Source of the DNA: DATMXT01 sp963662765
Lineage (GTDB): Bacteria; Bacillota; Clostridia; Oscillospirales; Feifaniaceae
Assembly (NCBI GenBank): GCA_963662765.2
Contig: CAXXUP010000004.1
Location: 1-64,000, forward strand
Length of the DNA: 64,000 nucleotides
Reading direction: 5' to 3'
Shown here: positions 1-8,773 of the stretch, piece after piece
Numbering within the stretch: the stretch's first letter is position 1
Layout: each line of letters starts with the position of its first letter
The notes under the pieces: generated by a model
Seen by the model: only the letters and a program-made list of their open reading frames with translations
Database searches by the model: none
What the model was told of the DNA's origin: nothing
Translations under genes and position numbers: made by a program

Positions 1-991
1 GCACGCCGGACGCAGTCCTTATGGGAGACGCCGAGGACACCTGGCCGCAGGCTCTTGCCGACTTGCGGGCAGGCTGTCTAAAGAGCCGCTACATAAGCCG
101 CGGGGATACGGACCTTGGCACCCTTGTCTACGACTATACGGCCCTCAAGGGTTTCGTTACCTCCCGGTCGGAATGGTGCAGTTCGGGCGGGGCTGCAAAT
201 TCGGCTGTGACTTTTGCTCAATCCACGCCTTTTACGGCAACAGCGTCCGCATGCGCCCGCTCTCACACCTCATCGACGATATCCGGCGCCTTAAGGAGCC
301 CTATCTGTTTTTTATCGACGATAATCTCTTCACCGATGAAAATGGTGCCGTACAGCTGTTTGAGGCCCTCATCCCTTTGCGAAAAAAGTGGGTGTGCCAG
401 ATCAGCATGGATATAGCCAGACGGCCCCAGCTGCTGCGGCTTATGCGCCAAAGCGGCTGTGTGATGGTCATCATCGGTTTTGAGTCACTGGATTCCGCAA
501 AATCTGCATCAGATGGGGAAGGGCGTCAATCACGGGGGGGCCGACTATGAAGCGGTCATCCGCAATATCTATGATGCCGGCATCATGATTTACGGCACCT
601 TTGTGATCGGGTACGATGCCGACCGCAGCGCCACGGCTGAAAACACTCATGCGTTTTGCCTTACGGCATAAATTTGCCATTGCCAATTTTAACCCTCTCA
701 TGCCCATGCCGGGCACGCCGCTCTATGAACGGCTAAAAAGAGAGGGGCGGCTCACCCACGATAAGTGGTGGATAAGCGAGGACTTCCGGTACGGGGACGC
801 CCATGTTTACGCCCAAGGGAATGACAGGCTATGAGCTGACCGAGAGCTGCAAATTGGCCCGCTATCGCTTCAACGCCCCACACAACCTGCTTTGGCGTGC
901 GACCAATCTGAAAGCAAACGTCCGCACGCCGAAGAACTTGCTGCTTTTTATCGTGGCGGGCCTTATTTCCGCGGCGGGAGATCCACTATAA
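1..991 (+). pseudogene. B12-binding radical SAM protein, frameshifted, 5' end outside window
   Basis: This is the 3' part of a gene closely related to the intact radical SAM gene at 2463. The reading frame moves four times: around 150-165 (one base lost), 497-501, 635-650 and 800-806 (one base gained each). Joined across these, it carries a C-x3-C-x2-C iron-sulfur motif (CKFGCDFC, about 190-215), the FFIDDN segment, an IGFESLD segment and the PMPGTPLYERL segment, all colinear with the intact paralogue. Such proteins bind cobalamin at the N-terminus and cleave S-adenosylmethionine; the substrate cannot be told. It could be a real pseudogene, or an intact gene with sequencing errors. Confidence 0.75.
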
Positions 992-1017
992 ACAGGGAAG
1001 GAGGCTGGGGTGTGACG

Positions 1018-2366
1018 ATGCGAATCACACTAATTAAGCCGAACATCGGAATAAGAGCGTACAGCGGGCAGGCCGACAACGCCAGCATGGAGCCTTTGCA
1101 GCTCGGCGTGCTGGCAGCGCTGACCCCTCCCGATATCGAAATCAAAATGTATGACGACCGGCTGGAACCCATCCCATTCGATGAGCCGGCCGACCTGATT
1201 GCCATCACGGTGGAGACCTTCACGGCCTGCCGCTCATATGAGATTGCCGCAGCCTATCGGAAGGCCGGAAATCCGGCAAAAATTACTGATGGGCGGCATG
1301 CACATCACCTTGCTTCCGGACGAAGCCCTGACCCATGCCGACAGCATCATGACCGGAGACGCCGAGGACAAGTGGGCGCAGATGATTGACGATTTGCGCC
1401 AAGGGCAGCTGAAGCCCCGCTACGACTGCGAGCCGGTGGCGGTCCCCCAAAAGGGCATACTCACCCGTCGGGACATCTATGAAGGCAAGAAGTATCTGCC
1501 CATCACGCTGCTCCAATTCAGCAGGGGCTGCCGTTTCAACTGCCGCTTTTGCGCGTCCAGCGTCTTCTTCAAGCAGCACCAGTACACACGTCCGGTCGAG
1601 GATGTGGTGGCTGAGATCAAAAGTCAGAAACGCAAGCTGCTCTTCTTTGTTGACGACAATATTGTGGCCGACAAGGAAAAGGCCAAAGAGCTTTTCCGGG
1701 CGCTCATCCCGCTTAAAGTGAAGTGGGTCAGCCAGGGGAGCATCGACATGCTTGCGGACGATGAACTTATGCGCCTGATGGTGAAAAGCGGCTGTATGGG
1801 CAATGTGATCGGCTTTGAATCCATTCTCTCTGAGAGCATCGCCGAAATGGGCAAGGGGGTCAACCGGACGTATACGGCGAACCGCTACGCAGACGCCATT
1901 GAGAAACTGCGCCACTATGGTCTCCAGACCTGGGCTGCCTTTACCGTCGGCCACGACACCGACACGATCGAGAGTATTCGGGGAGACCTGCAGGTTTGCG
2001 CAGAAGAGCAAATTTACTTTTGCGGCCTTTAATATCCTCATGCCCTATCCGGGGACGCCCTATTATGACCAGCTCAAAGAGGAGGGCAGACTCCTCTACG
2101 ATGGGAAGTGGTGGCTGCACCCGGACTACCGGTTTAACCATGCGTCCTTTTGCCCCGTGAACATGTCGGCCGATGAGCTGACGCAGGCGGCCTTTTGGTG
2201 CCGCAAGAGCTTTAATAGCATCGGCTCAGTTATCACCCGCGCCTTTGAACGCCGCACCAACATGCGCAGTCCGTACCGGTTTATCACCTATCTCGTCTAC
2301 AATCCGCTGTTTCGCCGCGAAGTTTTTGAAAAACAGGGAATGACCTTTGGATATGGGGAAAAATGA
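1018..2366 (+). pseudogene. B12-binding radical SAM protein (second tandem copy), frameshifted
   Basis: Start ATG at 1018 follows GGAGG at 1000-1004. The N-terminal frame (MRITLIKPNIGIRAY) has a cobalamin-binding-type fold, the middle frame carries GMHITLLPDEALTHAD and the cluster motif CRFNCRFC, and the C-terminal frame carries NILMPYPGTPYYDQL. The two breaks (about 1279-1284, an A run, and about 1991-1996) are both single extra bases. Corrected, it would be a protein of about 450 residues like its downstream neighbour. Being the second of three tandem relatives, it probably arose by duplication. Whether it is dead or only mis-sequenced is open; the low number and homopolymer position of the breaks favour sequencing error. 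Confidence 0.75.
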
Positions 2367-2462
2367 CATAGGGGACTTGCCTGTCCCCGGCCGTTGCTTG
2401 ACCATCCCCGCCTCAAGTCTACGGCTTACAGATTTCGGACGGCTTATATAAGGGAGAGTTTT

Positions 2463-3803
2463 ATGAAGATTGCATTCATCCTGCCCGCCATCGGTAAGAA
2501 GCGAGGCCAAAAATACGTAAAATCCTGGACGATGGAGCCCATCACCATCGCCGTGCTGCGCCGGCTGACCCCACCTCGCTTTGAGTGCGTCTTCTATGAC
2601 GACCGCATTGAGGCTGTGGATTATGGGACCGACGCCGACATCATTGCCATCACAGTGGAGACCTACACAGCCAAACGCGCCTACGCCATTGCCCGCCGGT
2701 TTCGTGAAATGGGCAAAATTGTTGTGATGGGCGGCTACCACATCACCATGTTGCCCGAAGACGCAAAGCCCCATGCCGACATCATCGTGCGGGGCAATGC
2801 CGAGGGCGTGTGGGCCAATTTGCTCGGGGACATCGAAACCGGAAGCTACCAAGCGGAATACATCGGGGAGACCCGCATGGACTATGGTCTTCCCGACCGC
2901 AGCATATATCTAGACAAAATGGACAAGTACCTGCCCATCTCCCTTGTGGAGATCGGCCGCGGCTGCCATCACAGCTGTGAATTTTGCTCCATCCACAGTT
3001 ACTACAAATGCGTTTATATCCACCGCAGCATCGATGAGATCGTCGCCGAGATACAGCTGTGCAAGGGTAAGGTGTTCTTCTTTGTGGACGACAGCATCTT
3101 CTCCGACAAAGCTTTTGCCAAGGAGCTGTTCACGGAGGTCGCAAAGCTTGACATCATCTGGGTGACACAAGTTACCCTGGACATCGCTCAGGACGAGGAG
3201 CTGCTCCACCTCATGAAGAAAAGCGGTTGCGAGCTGATTCTCATCGGCTTTGAGTCCATTGATCCCGACAATCTGCGGCAGATGAATAAAACATGGTCGG
3301 TAAAGCTCGGTGAGCGCGACGAGCTGGTAGAGCGCATACACCGCAACGGCATCAGTATCTACGCCAGCTTTGTATTCGGCTTTGATTTTGACAACGAGCA
3401 AAGCTTTGTAAACTGCCTGGAGTTTAGCAAAAAGCATCAGTTTTTTGTCACGGCGTATAATCACCTTTTGGCCTTCCCGGGCACCGGGACCTACGACCGC
3501 TTTGCACAGGAAGGTCGTCTCCTCGACAACAAGTGGTGGCTCCACGAGGGGTACACGTTCGGAACCATCTCTTACATGCCCAAACTGCTTACGCCAAGCG
3601 AGCTCAGCGCACTCTGCAGGCGCTATAAGAAATATTTCTTTGGGTTTATGTCCATCATAGAGCGGGCCCGCACCCTCAAAACCCGCACCGACAGAGCCTC
3701 CATCGTACGGGCTTACTGGCTTGCCAATCTGCTGCTCCATTTTGAAGTGGACAAACGCTACGGGATCCCGCTCGGCGGAAACCTCGATGAGGTCAAGAAA
3801 TAG
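2463..3803 (+). CDS. B12-binding domain radical SAM protein
   Basis: Intact 446-residue protein starting at the ATG at 2463 behind AGGGAG. Residues about 1-140 resemble a cobalamin-binding domain (YDDRIEAVDYG, VVMGGYHITMLPEDA), and the radical SAM core follows with the 4Fe-4S ligands in CHHSCEFC, then FFVDDSIF, LIGFESIDPDNL and AFPGTGTYDRF. This architecture is known for methyltransferases and C-C bond-forming enzymes using methylcobalamin. It is the third of three tandem relatives and the only uninterrupted one. It is followed after 2 bases by a GNAT-like gene, so the two are almost certainly co-transcribed. The substrate is unknown; the pairing with an acyltransferase suggests modification of a small metabolite or lipid. 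Confidence 0.88.
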   Translation: MKIAFILPAIGKKRGQKYVKSWTMEPITIAVLRRLTPPRFECVFYDDRIEAVDYGTDADIIAITVETYTAKRAYAIARRFREMGKIVVMGGYHITMLPEDAKPHADIIVRGNAEGVWANLLGDIETGSYQAEYIGETRMDYGLPDRSIYLDKMDKYLPISLVEIGRGCHHSCEFCSIHSYYKCVYIHRSIDEIVAEIQLCKGKVFFFVDDSIFSDKAFAKELFTEVAKLDIIWVTQVTLDIAQDEELLHLMKKSGCELILIGFESIDPDNLRQMNKTWSVKLGERDELVERIHRNGISIYASFVFGFDFDNEQSFVNCLEFSKKHQFFVTAYNHLLAFPGTGTYDRFAQEGRLLDNKWWLHEGYTFGTISYMPKLLTPSELSALCRRYKKYFFGFMSIIERARTLKTRTDRASIVRAYWLANLLLHFEVDKRYGIPLGGNLDEVKK

Positions 3804-3805
3804 CC

Positions 3806-4870
3806 ATGCTGAAGTTCGAGCAGGCAGGGACTCAGGACGGCCCGGCACTTCTCTCCCTGATTGAGGGCGACGCGGCAAAAGGCGCCATTGAGCTTTTCTA
3901 TACCCGCCGTCCCAACCCGGTGGCCTCCTATCACCGGGAATCCGACTTTGTGAGCCTTGCCGTTTTACGGGATGGAGCTGGAAGGCCCAGTCTCATGGCG
4001 GCCAATGCCCTCCACCGCTATTATGTGGAGGGGGAAGACAGGGAAATCGGGTACCTCAGCGGGATACGCCGGCGCAAAGACAGTTATCCCAGAGGGAACT
4101 GGCTGCGCGCCCTATATGAATATGAACGGGAACATTGCCACAGCTGCCTTTTTTCCATACTCGAAGACAACGCCAATGTAATGACTTTTTTTAGTAAACA
4201 CAAGCCCGGGGCAGTCACGATTACGCCGATCTGCGATTACAAAACCTACATGGTAAGTCCCAGATTGCTGCTGCGGTTTGCTCGGCAGGACCTGCAAGTG
4301 GAGCAAATACAGCCCGATCAGATTGATACGGTGTATGCCTTCCTTGCACAGCACGGCAGGCAGTATGATTTCTTTCCGGTCGTCACCGATCTCGAAAAAC
4401 AGTTTGGCGGTCTTCGCTGGGCGGACTGCCGTGCGGTGTGGCATGGCGGGTGTATGGTGGCCTTTGGGGCACTCTGGGAACAGTCAGCGTACAAACAGTA
4501 TATTGTTAAGGCCTACCATGGGCCCATGCGGATGGCGCGGGCCCTTTCACCGGTGCTTGGGGCAGCGGGATATATCCCCATTCCGCCGGCGGGGGATGTG
4601 CTTCGCATTGCCACCTTGACGCTCATGAGCGCAGCCGGGGAAGACCCCGCCATCTATCAGGCGCTGCTCGGCGGCCTTGCCGAAGAGGCAAGGCGCAGAG
4701 ACATAAAAATTCTTGTGATCGGGCTGCCGGAGGGCAACTATCAGACGGACATCATCCGGCCGGTACGGCATCTCAGCTTTGGCAGCCACATCCATTTGCT
4801 GCAGGATGCGGGGGAGACACCGTATGCGGCGGGTGGGCGGGCGCCGCACCTTGAATGCGGATGGCTTTAG
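3806..4870 (+). CDS. GNAT-like acetyltransferase family protein
   Basis: 354 residues, starting 2 bases after the radical SAM gene, so probably translationally coupled. The N-terminal half has a GNAT-like pattern (LMAANALHRYYVEGEDREIGYL followed by LFSILEDNANVMTFFS, resembling the acetyl-CoA-binding strand and the N-x-x-A helix). The C-terminal half looks like a second, weaker GNAT-like domain, a tandem arrangement seen in this superfamily. The acceptor is unknown. The family call rests on pattern recognition only and is moderate. Confidence 0.6.
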   Translation: MLKFEQAGTQDGPALLSLIEGDAAKGAIELFYTRRPNPVASYHRESDFVSLAVLRDGAGRPSLMAANALHRYYVEGEDREIGYLSGIRRRKDSYPRGNWLRALYEYEREHCHSCLFSILEDNANVMTFFSKHKPGAVTITPICDYKTYMVSPRLLLRFARQDLQVEQIQPDQIDTVYAFLAQHGRQYDFFPVVTDLEKQFGGLRWADCRAVWHGGCMVAFGALWEQSAYKQYIVKAYHGPMRMARALSPVLGAAGYIPIPPAGDVLRIATLTLMSAAGEDPAIYQALLGGLAEEARRRDIKILVIGLPEGNYQTDIIRPVRHLSFGSHIHLLQDAGETPYAAGGRAPHLECGWL

Positions 4871-4926
4871 GAAGCGGTTTCATTGGCATATTTATTGCTT
4901 AGAACATATGTAAGGAGTGCATTGAT

Positions 4927-5367
4927 ATGAAAACCGTTGTCATCTATTTCACGTTTGGAGGCTACACCAAGGCGGCGGCAGAGAAGCTGGCTTTGGAGCG
5001 TGGTGCGTCCATATGTCGGGTGATGGAAGTGCGGGACCGCAGCTTTTTTGCGGCTATTGTCCCGGGGGCCCCTTACGCAACGCATAGGAGGTCGGTTGCC
5101 ATAGAGCCGCTGGGTATTGATTTGAACGATTATGACCAAATCGTCATCGGATGCCCCGTGTGGGCCGGATATCCGGCGCCCGCCTTCAACGCCATTGTGG
5201 AACAGTTGCCGGCCGGGAAGGAAGTGGAGCTCTTCTTTTGTTCCGGCGGCGGCGATACGAAAAAGAGCAAGGAAGGGACAAAGACATTGATTGAAAAGAA
5301 GGGCTGCACCGTCGTCTCCTATCGTGATATCCATACCGGCGTCCTACCCGGTAAAATGAAGGAGTAG
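4927..5367 (+). CDS. flavodoxin-like protein
   Basis: 146 residues beginning MKTVVIYFTFGGYTKAAAEKLA, the phosphate-binding loop region of flavodoxins (strand, then a T/S-x-x-x-T-like turn). DYDQIVIGCPVWAGYPAPAFNAIVEQ matches the second FMN-contacting loop with its W. The length fits short-chain flavodoxins. It would carry electrons as an FMN protein in the cytoplasm. An AAGGAG at 4910-4916 serves the start. It stands alone: a 56-base gap separates it from the GNAT gene, and a strong terminator follows at 5427. The partner enzyme is unknown; the radical SAM enzymes upstream need a low-potential donor, so a link is possible. Confidence 0.8.
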   Translation: MKTVVIYFTFGGYTKAAAEKLALERGASICRVMEVRDRSFFAAIVPGAPYATHRRSVAIEPLGIDLNDYDQIVIGCPVWAGYPAPAFNAIVEQLPAGKEVELFFCSGGGDTKKSKEGTKTLIEKKGCTVVSYRDIHTGVLPGKMKE

Positions 5368-5426
5368 TCGGGGGACCCCAGCTCCAGCGAATATTCAAAC
5401 GTTTTCATTTTGTGTATAGGCAAAGC

Positions 5427-5459
5427 AAAAGGCCGTCGAAATAAATCGACGGCCTTTTC
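5427..5459 (+). terminator. Rho-independent terminator
   Basis: Arms AAAAGGCCGTCGA and TCGACGGCCTTTT, 13 base pairs with a 6-base loop. The hairpin ends in T residues and follows the flavodoxin gene by 60 bases. Confidence 0.85.
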
Positions 5460-5801
5460 AATTGGCAAAGGCAATGTTACTTCATACAATGCACCACATA
5501 CCGGCGGAGGTGGTGCATTGTAATCTAATTTATTACACCCCCGTTCCGGCGGGACAAAAAAGGAAAAAGGGACATCATCTTGTAGCCGCCGTCTACCATA
5601 ACCATAATCCCACGCTACTTCTATTTTTATAAAACAACGAAAATCGGAAAAACTATTTTCATAGATTTGCACGTAACCAGCTCCGATATTACGCGGCTCC
5701 ATAGCGCAAAGAAGGAAGCACCGGCTCCAAACACTAACCAGTAGACAGGATATCTCGGAGCGCCATACCAAATACTATTTTTTAGATAAGGGTGATTACA
5801 A
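5460..5801. other. intergenic region with one inverted repeat
   Basis: About 340 bases with no convincing gene. It contains an inverted repeat at 5485-5522 with 13-bp perfect arms (TACAATGCACCAC and its complement) around a 12-base loop and no clear T tract. The minus strand has short open frames with hydrophobic stretches (for example a 60-codon frame at 5627-5809), but these overlap the start of the next gene and resemble no family I know. Confidence 0.5.
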
Positions 5802-6041
5802 GTGTCCAAAGAAAGCGCATATTTTCAAATCAGCGATATTACCGGAAATCACGACTCGAAAGAATTGAAACAAGAGCTGGGTGCCTTTCGCGGTGTACTG
5901 TCGGTCAGTGTCACTACTGAAAAGAATACACTTGCGGTGGATTACGATAATACGGGAGTCACCTGCGACCGACTGGAAAAGCGTATAGAGCAGCTCGGGT
6001 ATCAGGTGGAGTCGCGCAAAACTGAAAACCATAGAATGTAG
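5802..6041 (+). CDS. small HMA-like (ferredoxin-fold) protein lacking the CxxC motif
   Basis: 79 residues from a GTG start behind AAGGG. The pattern ISDITGNHDSKELKQELGAFRGVLSVSVTTEKNTLAVDYDNTGVTCDRLEKRIEQLGYQV matches the beta-alpha-beta layout of heavy-metal-associated domains (CopZ type). However, the metal-binding CxxC near the N-terminus is replaced by ITGNHD. The fold is therefore likely but copper binding through the usual pair is not. It is followed 9 bases later by another small gene, then two Tlp-like spore proteins, so a role in the spore is possible by context only. Confidence 0.55.
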   Translation: MSKESAYFQISDITGNHDSKELKQELGAFRGVLSVSVTTEKNTLAVDYDNTGVTCDRLEKRIEQLGYQVESRKTENHRM

Positions 6042-6050
6042 GTAAAAATC

Positions 6051-6203
6051 ATGAGTAAAAACAAAATGAGAAACAGCAAGCAAAACAAAAAGCAGGATGG
6101 AAAGTTCCATTCTAAAAATATCAAGCATGATCCAATGGCGGAAAGCGCACGGGCCAAATTTGGCCTAGACACCACCTCAGACGGTCAGAAAACGAATGGT
6201 TGA
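6051..6203 (+). CDS. small basic protein, function unknown
   Basis: 50 residues (MSKNKMRNSKQNKKQDGKFH at the N-terminus), very rich in Lys and Asn, no Cys and no membrane segment. It begins 9 bases after the previous stop and ends at TGA 6201-6203. Its size, charge and place before Tlp-like genes suggest a small spore or nucleic-acid-associated protein. I do not recognise the family. Confidence 0.5.
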   Translation: MSKNKMRNSKQNKKQDGKFHSKNIKHDPMAESARAKFGLDTTSDGQKTNG

Positions 6204-6319
6204 TCCTTAGGCGTATGAGTTTTTGTGGAAAACTGATCCAAACCGCGATAAACCGTATGCTTCCACCACATACTAACAGCAAAAGATGGCGAAGGGAGAC
6301 TTATTTTTTGGACAGGGAT

Positions 6320-6769
6320 ATGTTGATTCAGCAGGTGAAGAGCGAATACGCGCGTTTGGCGGAACTTGCTAGCCGCGAACATATCATAGACCGGGCCTAT
6401 AGCGGCATGCTGCCCGAGGCGTATTATGAACAAGCTTTGGAAAAGGCTATCTGCGATGTTTCCGCCGGAAAGAACGACGACTGCATTTCCGGTCAACAGA
6501 TAGTGGAGCGAATTGCCAACCATAAAACGAAAGCCCGGCGGGTTCAGGACAACATTGAGGCTACACTGCACAATATGGAAATTGCTGAAGAGAAAATTGT
6601 TTCAGACCCTGACGGTAAAAAAACGCAGCAGCTGATAGCGGAAAATGAACGCCGGGCTGAGGCAATTCCTCAGATGATCCGCACAATGAAGCAGGAGCAG
6701 GCTCAGGAGGAGTTGGACGCCGACAGTCCCAATGTGATAGGAGGCGGTGGAAATGGAAAACGACTCTAA
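6320..6769 (+). CDS. Tlp-like small acid-soluble spore protein with N-terminal extension
   Basis: About 149 residues from ATG 6320 (an earlier in-frame start at 6200 gives an unconvincing N-terminus). The C-terminal half contains VQDNIEATLHNMEIAEEKI and QQLIAENERRAEAIPQMIR. This matches the Tlp pattern, where N-x-x-x-T-x-x-N-x-x-x-A-E-E is followed by a KNERR-E-I helix. Classical Tlp proteins are about 75-90 residues, so this one has an added N-terminal domain of unknown role. It overlaps the following Tlp-like gene by 17 bases. Tlp proteins are made in the forespore; I see no obvious sigma-G promoter. Confidence 0.55.
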   Translation: MLIQQVKSEYARLAELASREHIIDRAYSGMLPEAYYEQALEKAICDVSAGKNDDCISGQQIVERIANHKTKARRVQDNIEATLHNMEIAEEKIVSDPDGKKTQQLIAENERRAEAIPQMIRTMKQEQAQEELDADSPNVIGGGGNGKRL

Positions 6770-6996
6770 TACAATCAAAAAAATGCATGAAGAACAGGCG
6801 CACGGGATAATCGAGAAACTCCAGGAAAAAATTGATACGACCCGATATAATCTGGACGTTTCTGAGGAGATTATCTCCGAAACCCCATCAGACGCACAGC
6901 GGGAAAAAACTCACCCAGAAAAATATTCGTCGCCAGCACGGAATCGCAGGCATTGAAAAGGAAATTCACGAAATCAAGCAGGCTCTGGAGGAATAA
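6753..6996 (+). CDS. Tlp-like spore protein, interrupted by one frameshift
   Basis: Start ATG 6753 behind AGGAGG. The frame reads HGIIEKLQEKIDTTRYNLDVSEEIISETPSDAQREK, then breaks in an A run at 6904-6909. Removing one A continues to LTQKNIRRQHGIAGIEKEIH and a stop at 6994-6996. The corrected product of about 80 residues matches the Tlp family in length and pattern. This single-base break is of the same kind as in many other genes of this window, so the gene is probably intact in the organism. Confidence 0.55.
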
Positions 6997-7088
6997 GAAC
7001 AGGATTAGCGGAGTCGCCAACGTGCCTCTTTACTGTAGTTATCTGTCATTGACAGCTTGTGCCTGCTGGCGGACTGCTTTTTGATAAA

Positions 7089-7141
7089 GACCCTGCTTAA
7101 AGAGGTATTCCCGATTTGGGAATACCTCTTTAAGCAGGGTC
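7089..7141 (-). terminator. long perfect hairpin at the 3' end of splB
   Basis: 24-bp perfect arms (7089-7112 and 7118-7141) around a 5-base loop. On the minus strand, a T-rich stretch follows the hairpin, so it can terminate splB; its last bases overlap the splB stop codon. It could also stop leftward or rightward read-through. Confidence 0.75.
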
Positions 7142-8142
7142 ATGAAATGTATAAAATCGGCATCGTTCCCAGCTGCCTTGAAAGCTCCTCGCGCAAAAAA
7201 GCTTCGGCTTCCATGCGCACCTCATTTCGATAACAGTATTTTCCACGCCCGCGCCCCGTCATGATTTCCCGGTTTAAGAGCTGTACGGCCCCTGGAAACG
7301 CATCCGTATTGATGGCGTTTTGTACGAAGCTGTATGTCATCAGGATGACCTCAATAAAGCCGGTTTGTCGCACTTTTTCACTCAGTTCATCCGCAAGCTG
7401 CCGGATCAGGTCGCGATATAACTGTTTCCATTCGGGGAGCAAAATTACAGGCGCGATTAGAATCCCAACCGGATATCCGGCCTCGGCCATACGATTCAGC
7501 GCCTCAATTCGTGCCTGCAGCGGGGAAGTGCTAAGTTCTACCCGGCGTACGATCTCCTCAGGGTTCACACTCATACGAAATATGGTTTTGCCTTCGTGGT
7601 CAAGGTTGAGCAGCGGAGCTACCAAGTCAAATTTCGTGGGGAACGTAATGTGCCCCCGGCCTTCACGGGCGAAGCGCTCAATTGTGTAGCGCAGATTATC
7701 CGTAACCGAGTTTTCCAGCACCAAGTCGCTATTGCTGCCAATTTCAAAGGTCTGCGGCTCCGGCGCCGCGTCAGCCTTTTTCAGCAGCCCATCGAGCATT
7801 TGCTCGCGGTTGACAAACAGGCGAAGATAGGCGCATTTATTGTAATTACACACGAGATAGCAGTAGAGGCACATGGCGGAGCAGCCGGACGAGGTGTAGG
7901 GCACAAGCCAGTCGGAAACCTTGTGGTTGGGGACATATTTGTGCGTTTTCCGAACACCGATGATGAGGTGCTTTTTAAGTTTGGGGAAATCTCGGTTGTC
8001 AGCCGCCGAAAACTCCGGGATTCGGTTGTGATTTTTCAATTTCGAGCCAAGGTAAGCAGGCGTATTTCTCGCGGAGTGTTTTGCCAAGCTCATAGTTTAG
8101 TATGTCCGGCTCGTAGTATACGGCGTCAAAGTCGAGATTCAT
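7140..8142 (-). CDS. splB: spore photoproduct lyase, one frameshift near the N-terminus
   Basis: Radical SAM enzyme that splits the UV-induced spore photoproduct in DNA during germination. The main frame has NHNRIPEF, KKHLIIGVRKT, the cluster motif CSAMCLYCYL (C-x3-C-x2-C), FEIGSNSDLVLENSVT, FPTKFDLVAPLL and GYPVGILIAPVI. All are in the order seen in SplB. The N-terminal 40 residues (MNLDFDAVYYEPDILNYELG, from ATG 8142 behind GGGGGAG) are in another frame; one extra T in the run at 8032-8036 (plus strand) explains the shift. The corrected length of about 333 residues is normal. It lies just outside the tRNA-bracketed island. It supports a spore-forming host. Confidence 0.85.
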
Positions 8143-8327
8143 TTTTGTCTCCCCCAAATGATCCACAATCCCCTGGAAATATAATTCAAGGGTAGTATGG
8201 GTGTGCGGGGATATATTATCCGGAATGTGGATTGCCTCCTGAAACCGAGGGGCCGTCGCAAGACTATCATTAAAAAAAAGCCTCCCTTGTGCGAGTTTTG
8301 GCTAATAGAAAGCATAAAGACAAAAAA

Positions 8328-8362
8328 CAAGACCGAAATCAAGTACATTGATTTCGGTCTTG
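8328..8362. terminator. bidirectional hairpin terminator beside attL
   Basis: Arms CAAGACCGAAATCAA and its complement, 15 bp, loop GTACA. On the minus strand it is followed by a T-rich stretch. It lies 8 bases left of the tRNA fragment, where the original terminator of the initiator tRNA gene would be expected before island insertion. Confidence 0.75.
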
Positions 8363-8370
8363 TGTAAAAA

Positions 8371-8415
<45 letters not shown>

Positions 8416-8531
8416 TTGTGAGAAAACCTTGTTATGGTCTCTGACAACTTGTGAAAACCGTTGATAATAAAGAGTTTATTTATTTTTATCTCTTTTTACT
8501 TATGGCGCATAATCGCGCTTTTTGACTACCT

Positions 8532-8553
8532 TGTGCGCTAAATGTGCGCTAAA
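8532..8553 (+). repeat. tandem 11-bp repeat, putative integrase arm site (left)
   Basis: Two exact copies of TGTGCGCTAAA in tandem, 116 bp inside attL. The same exact pair is at 31400-31421, 67 bp inside attR, and a degenerate pair (TGTGCACTAAA, TGTACGCCAAA) is at 20910-20931 right after the integrase. Position and tandem form fit arm-type integrase binding sites; the role is inferred. Confidence 0.55.
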
Positions 8554-8605
8554 AGATCAGCAAAAAATACCCGTATTATATAACCCCATTGTATCGTCTG
8601 TATAA

Positions 8606-8628
8606 TTCAAATCCCGCCTTCTCCGCCA
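8606..8628 (+). repeat. tRNA 3'-end-like sequence, possible att scar
   Basis: TTCAAATCCCGCCTTCTCC followed by GCCA resembles a T-loop, half of the T-stem and an acceptor strand with CCA end. The 5' half of the T-stem is absent (TGTATAA precedes the loop), so it is not a functional tRNA. It may be a scar from integration of another element at a different tRNA gene. Confidence 0.35.
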
Positions 8629-8668
8629 GTATGACAAGACACTTTGTGCGAAGTGCTTGTCAAAAAAA

Positions 8669-8773
8669 GCGGCCGACTACCTTGGCGTTCAAAGACCCTC
8701 GCTTTTTAGAGAATTGAAAAAGCTAAAGGATGAAGGAAGTATTTAGATCGATAACCATACGATTCAACTATAA
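8669..8773 (+). pseudogene. fragment of a Crp/Fnr-type HTH domain
   Basis: Plus-strand translation gives ADYLGVQRPSLFRELKKLKD then EGSI, a stop, then IDNHTIQL and a second stop. This matches the recognition-helix end of the intact regulator next to it (ADYLSVERSAMSAELSKLRD). No start or N-terminal part is present. It is a remnant of a second Crp-family gene in the opposite orientation, its end meeting the end of the intact gene at 8768. Confidence 0.6.

Noticed and set aside
5627..5809. Small minus-strand membrane-protein frame before the HMA-like gene
   Set aside because: No ribosome binding site, overlap with the start of a better-supported gene and no recognisable family.
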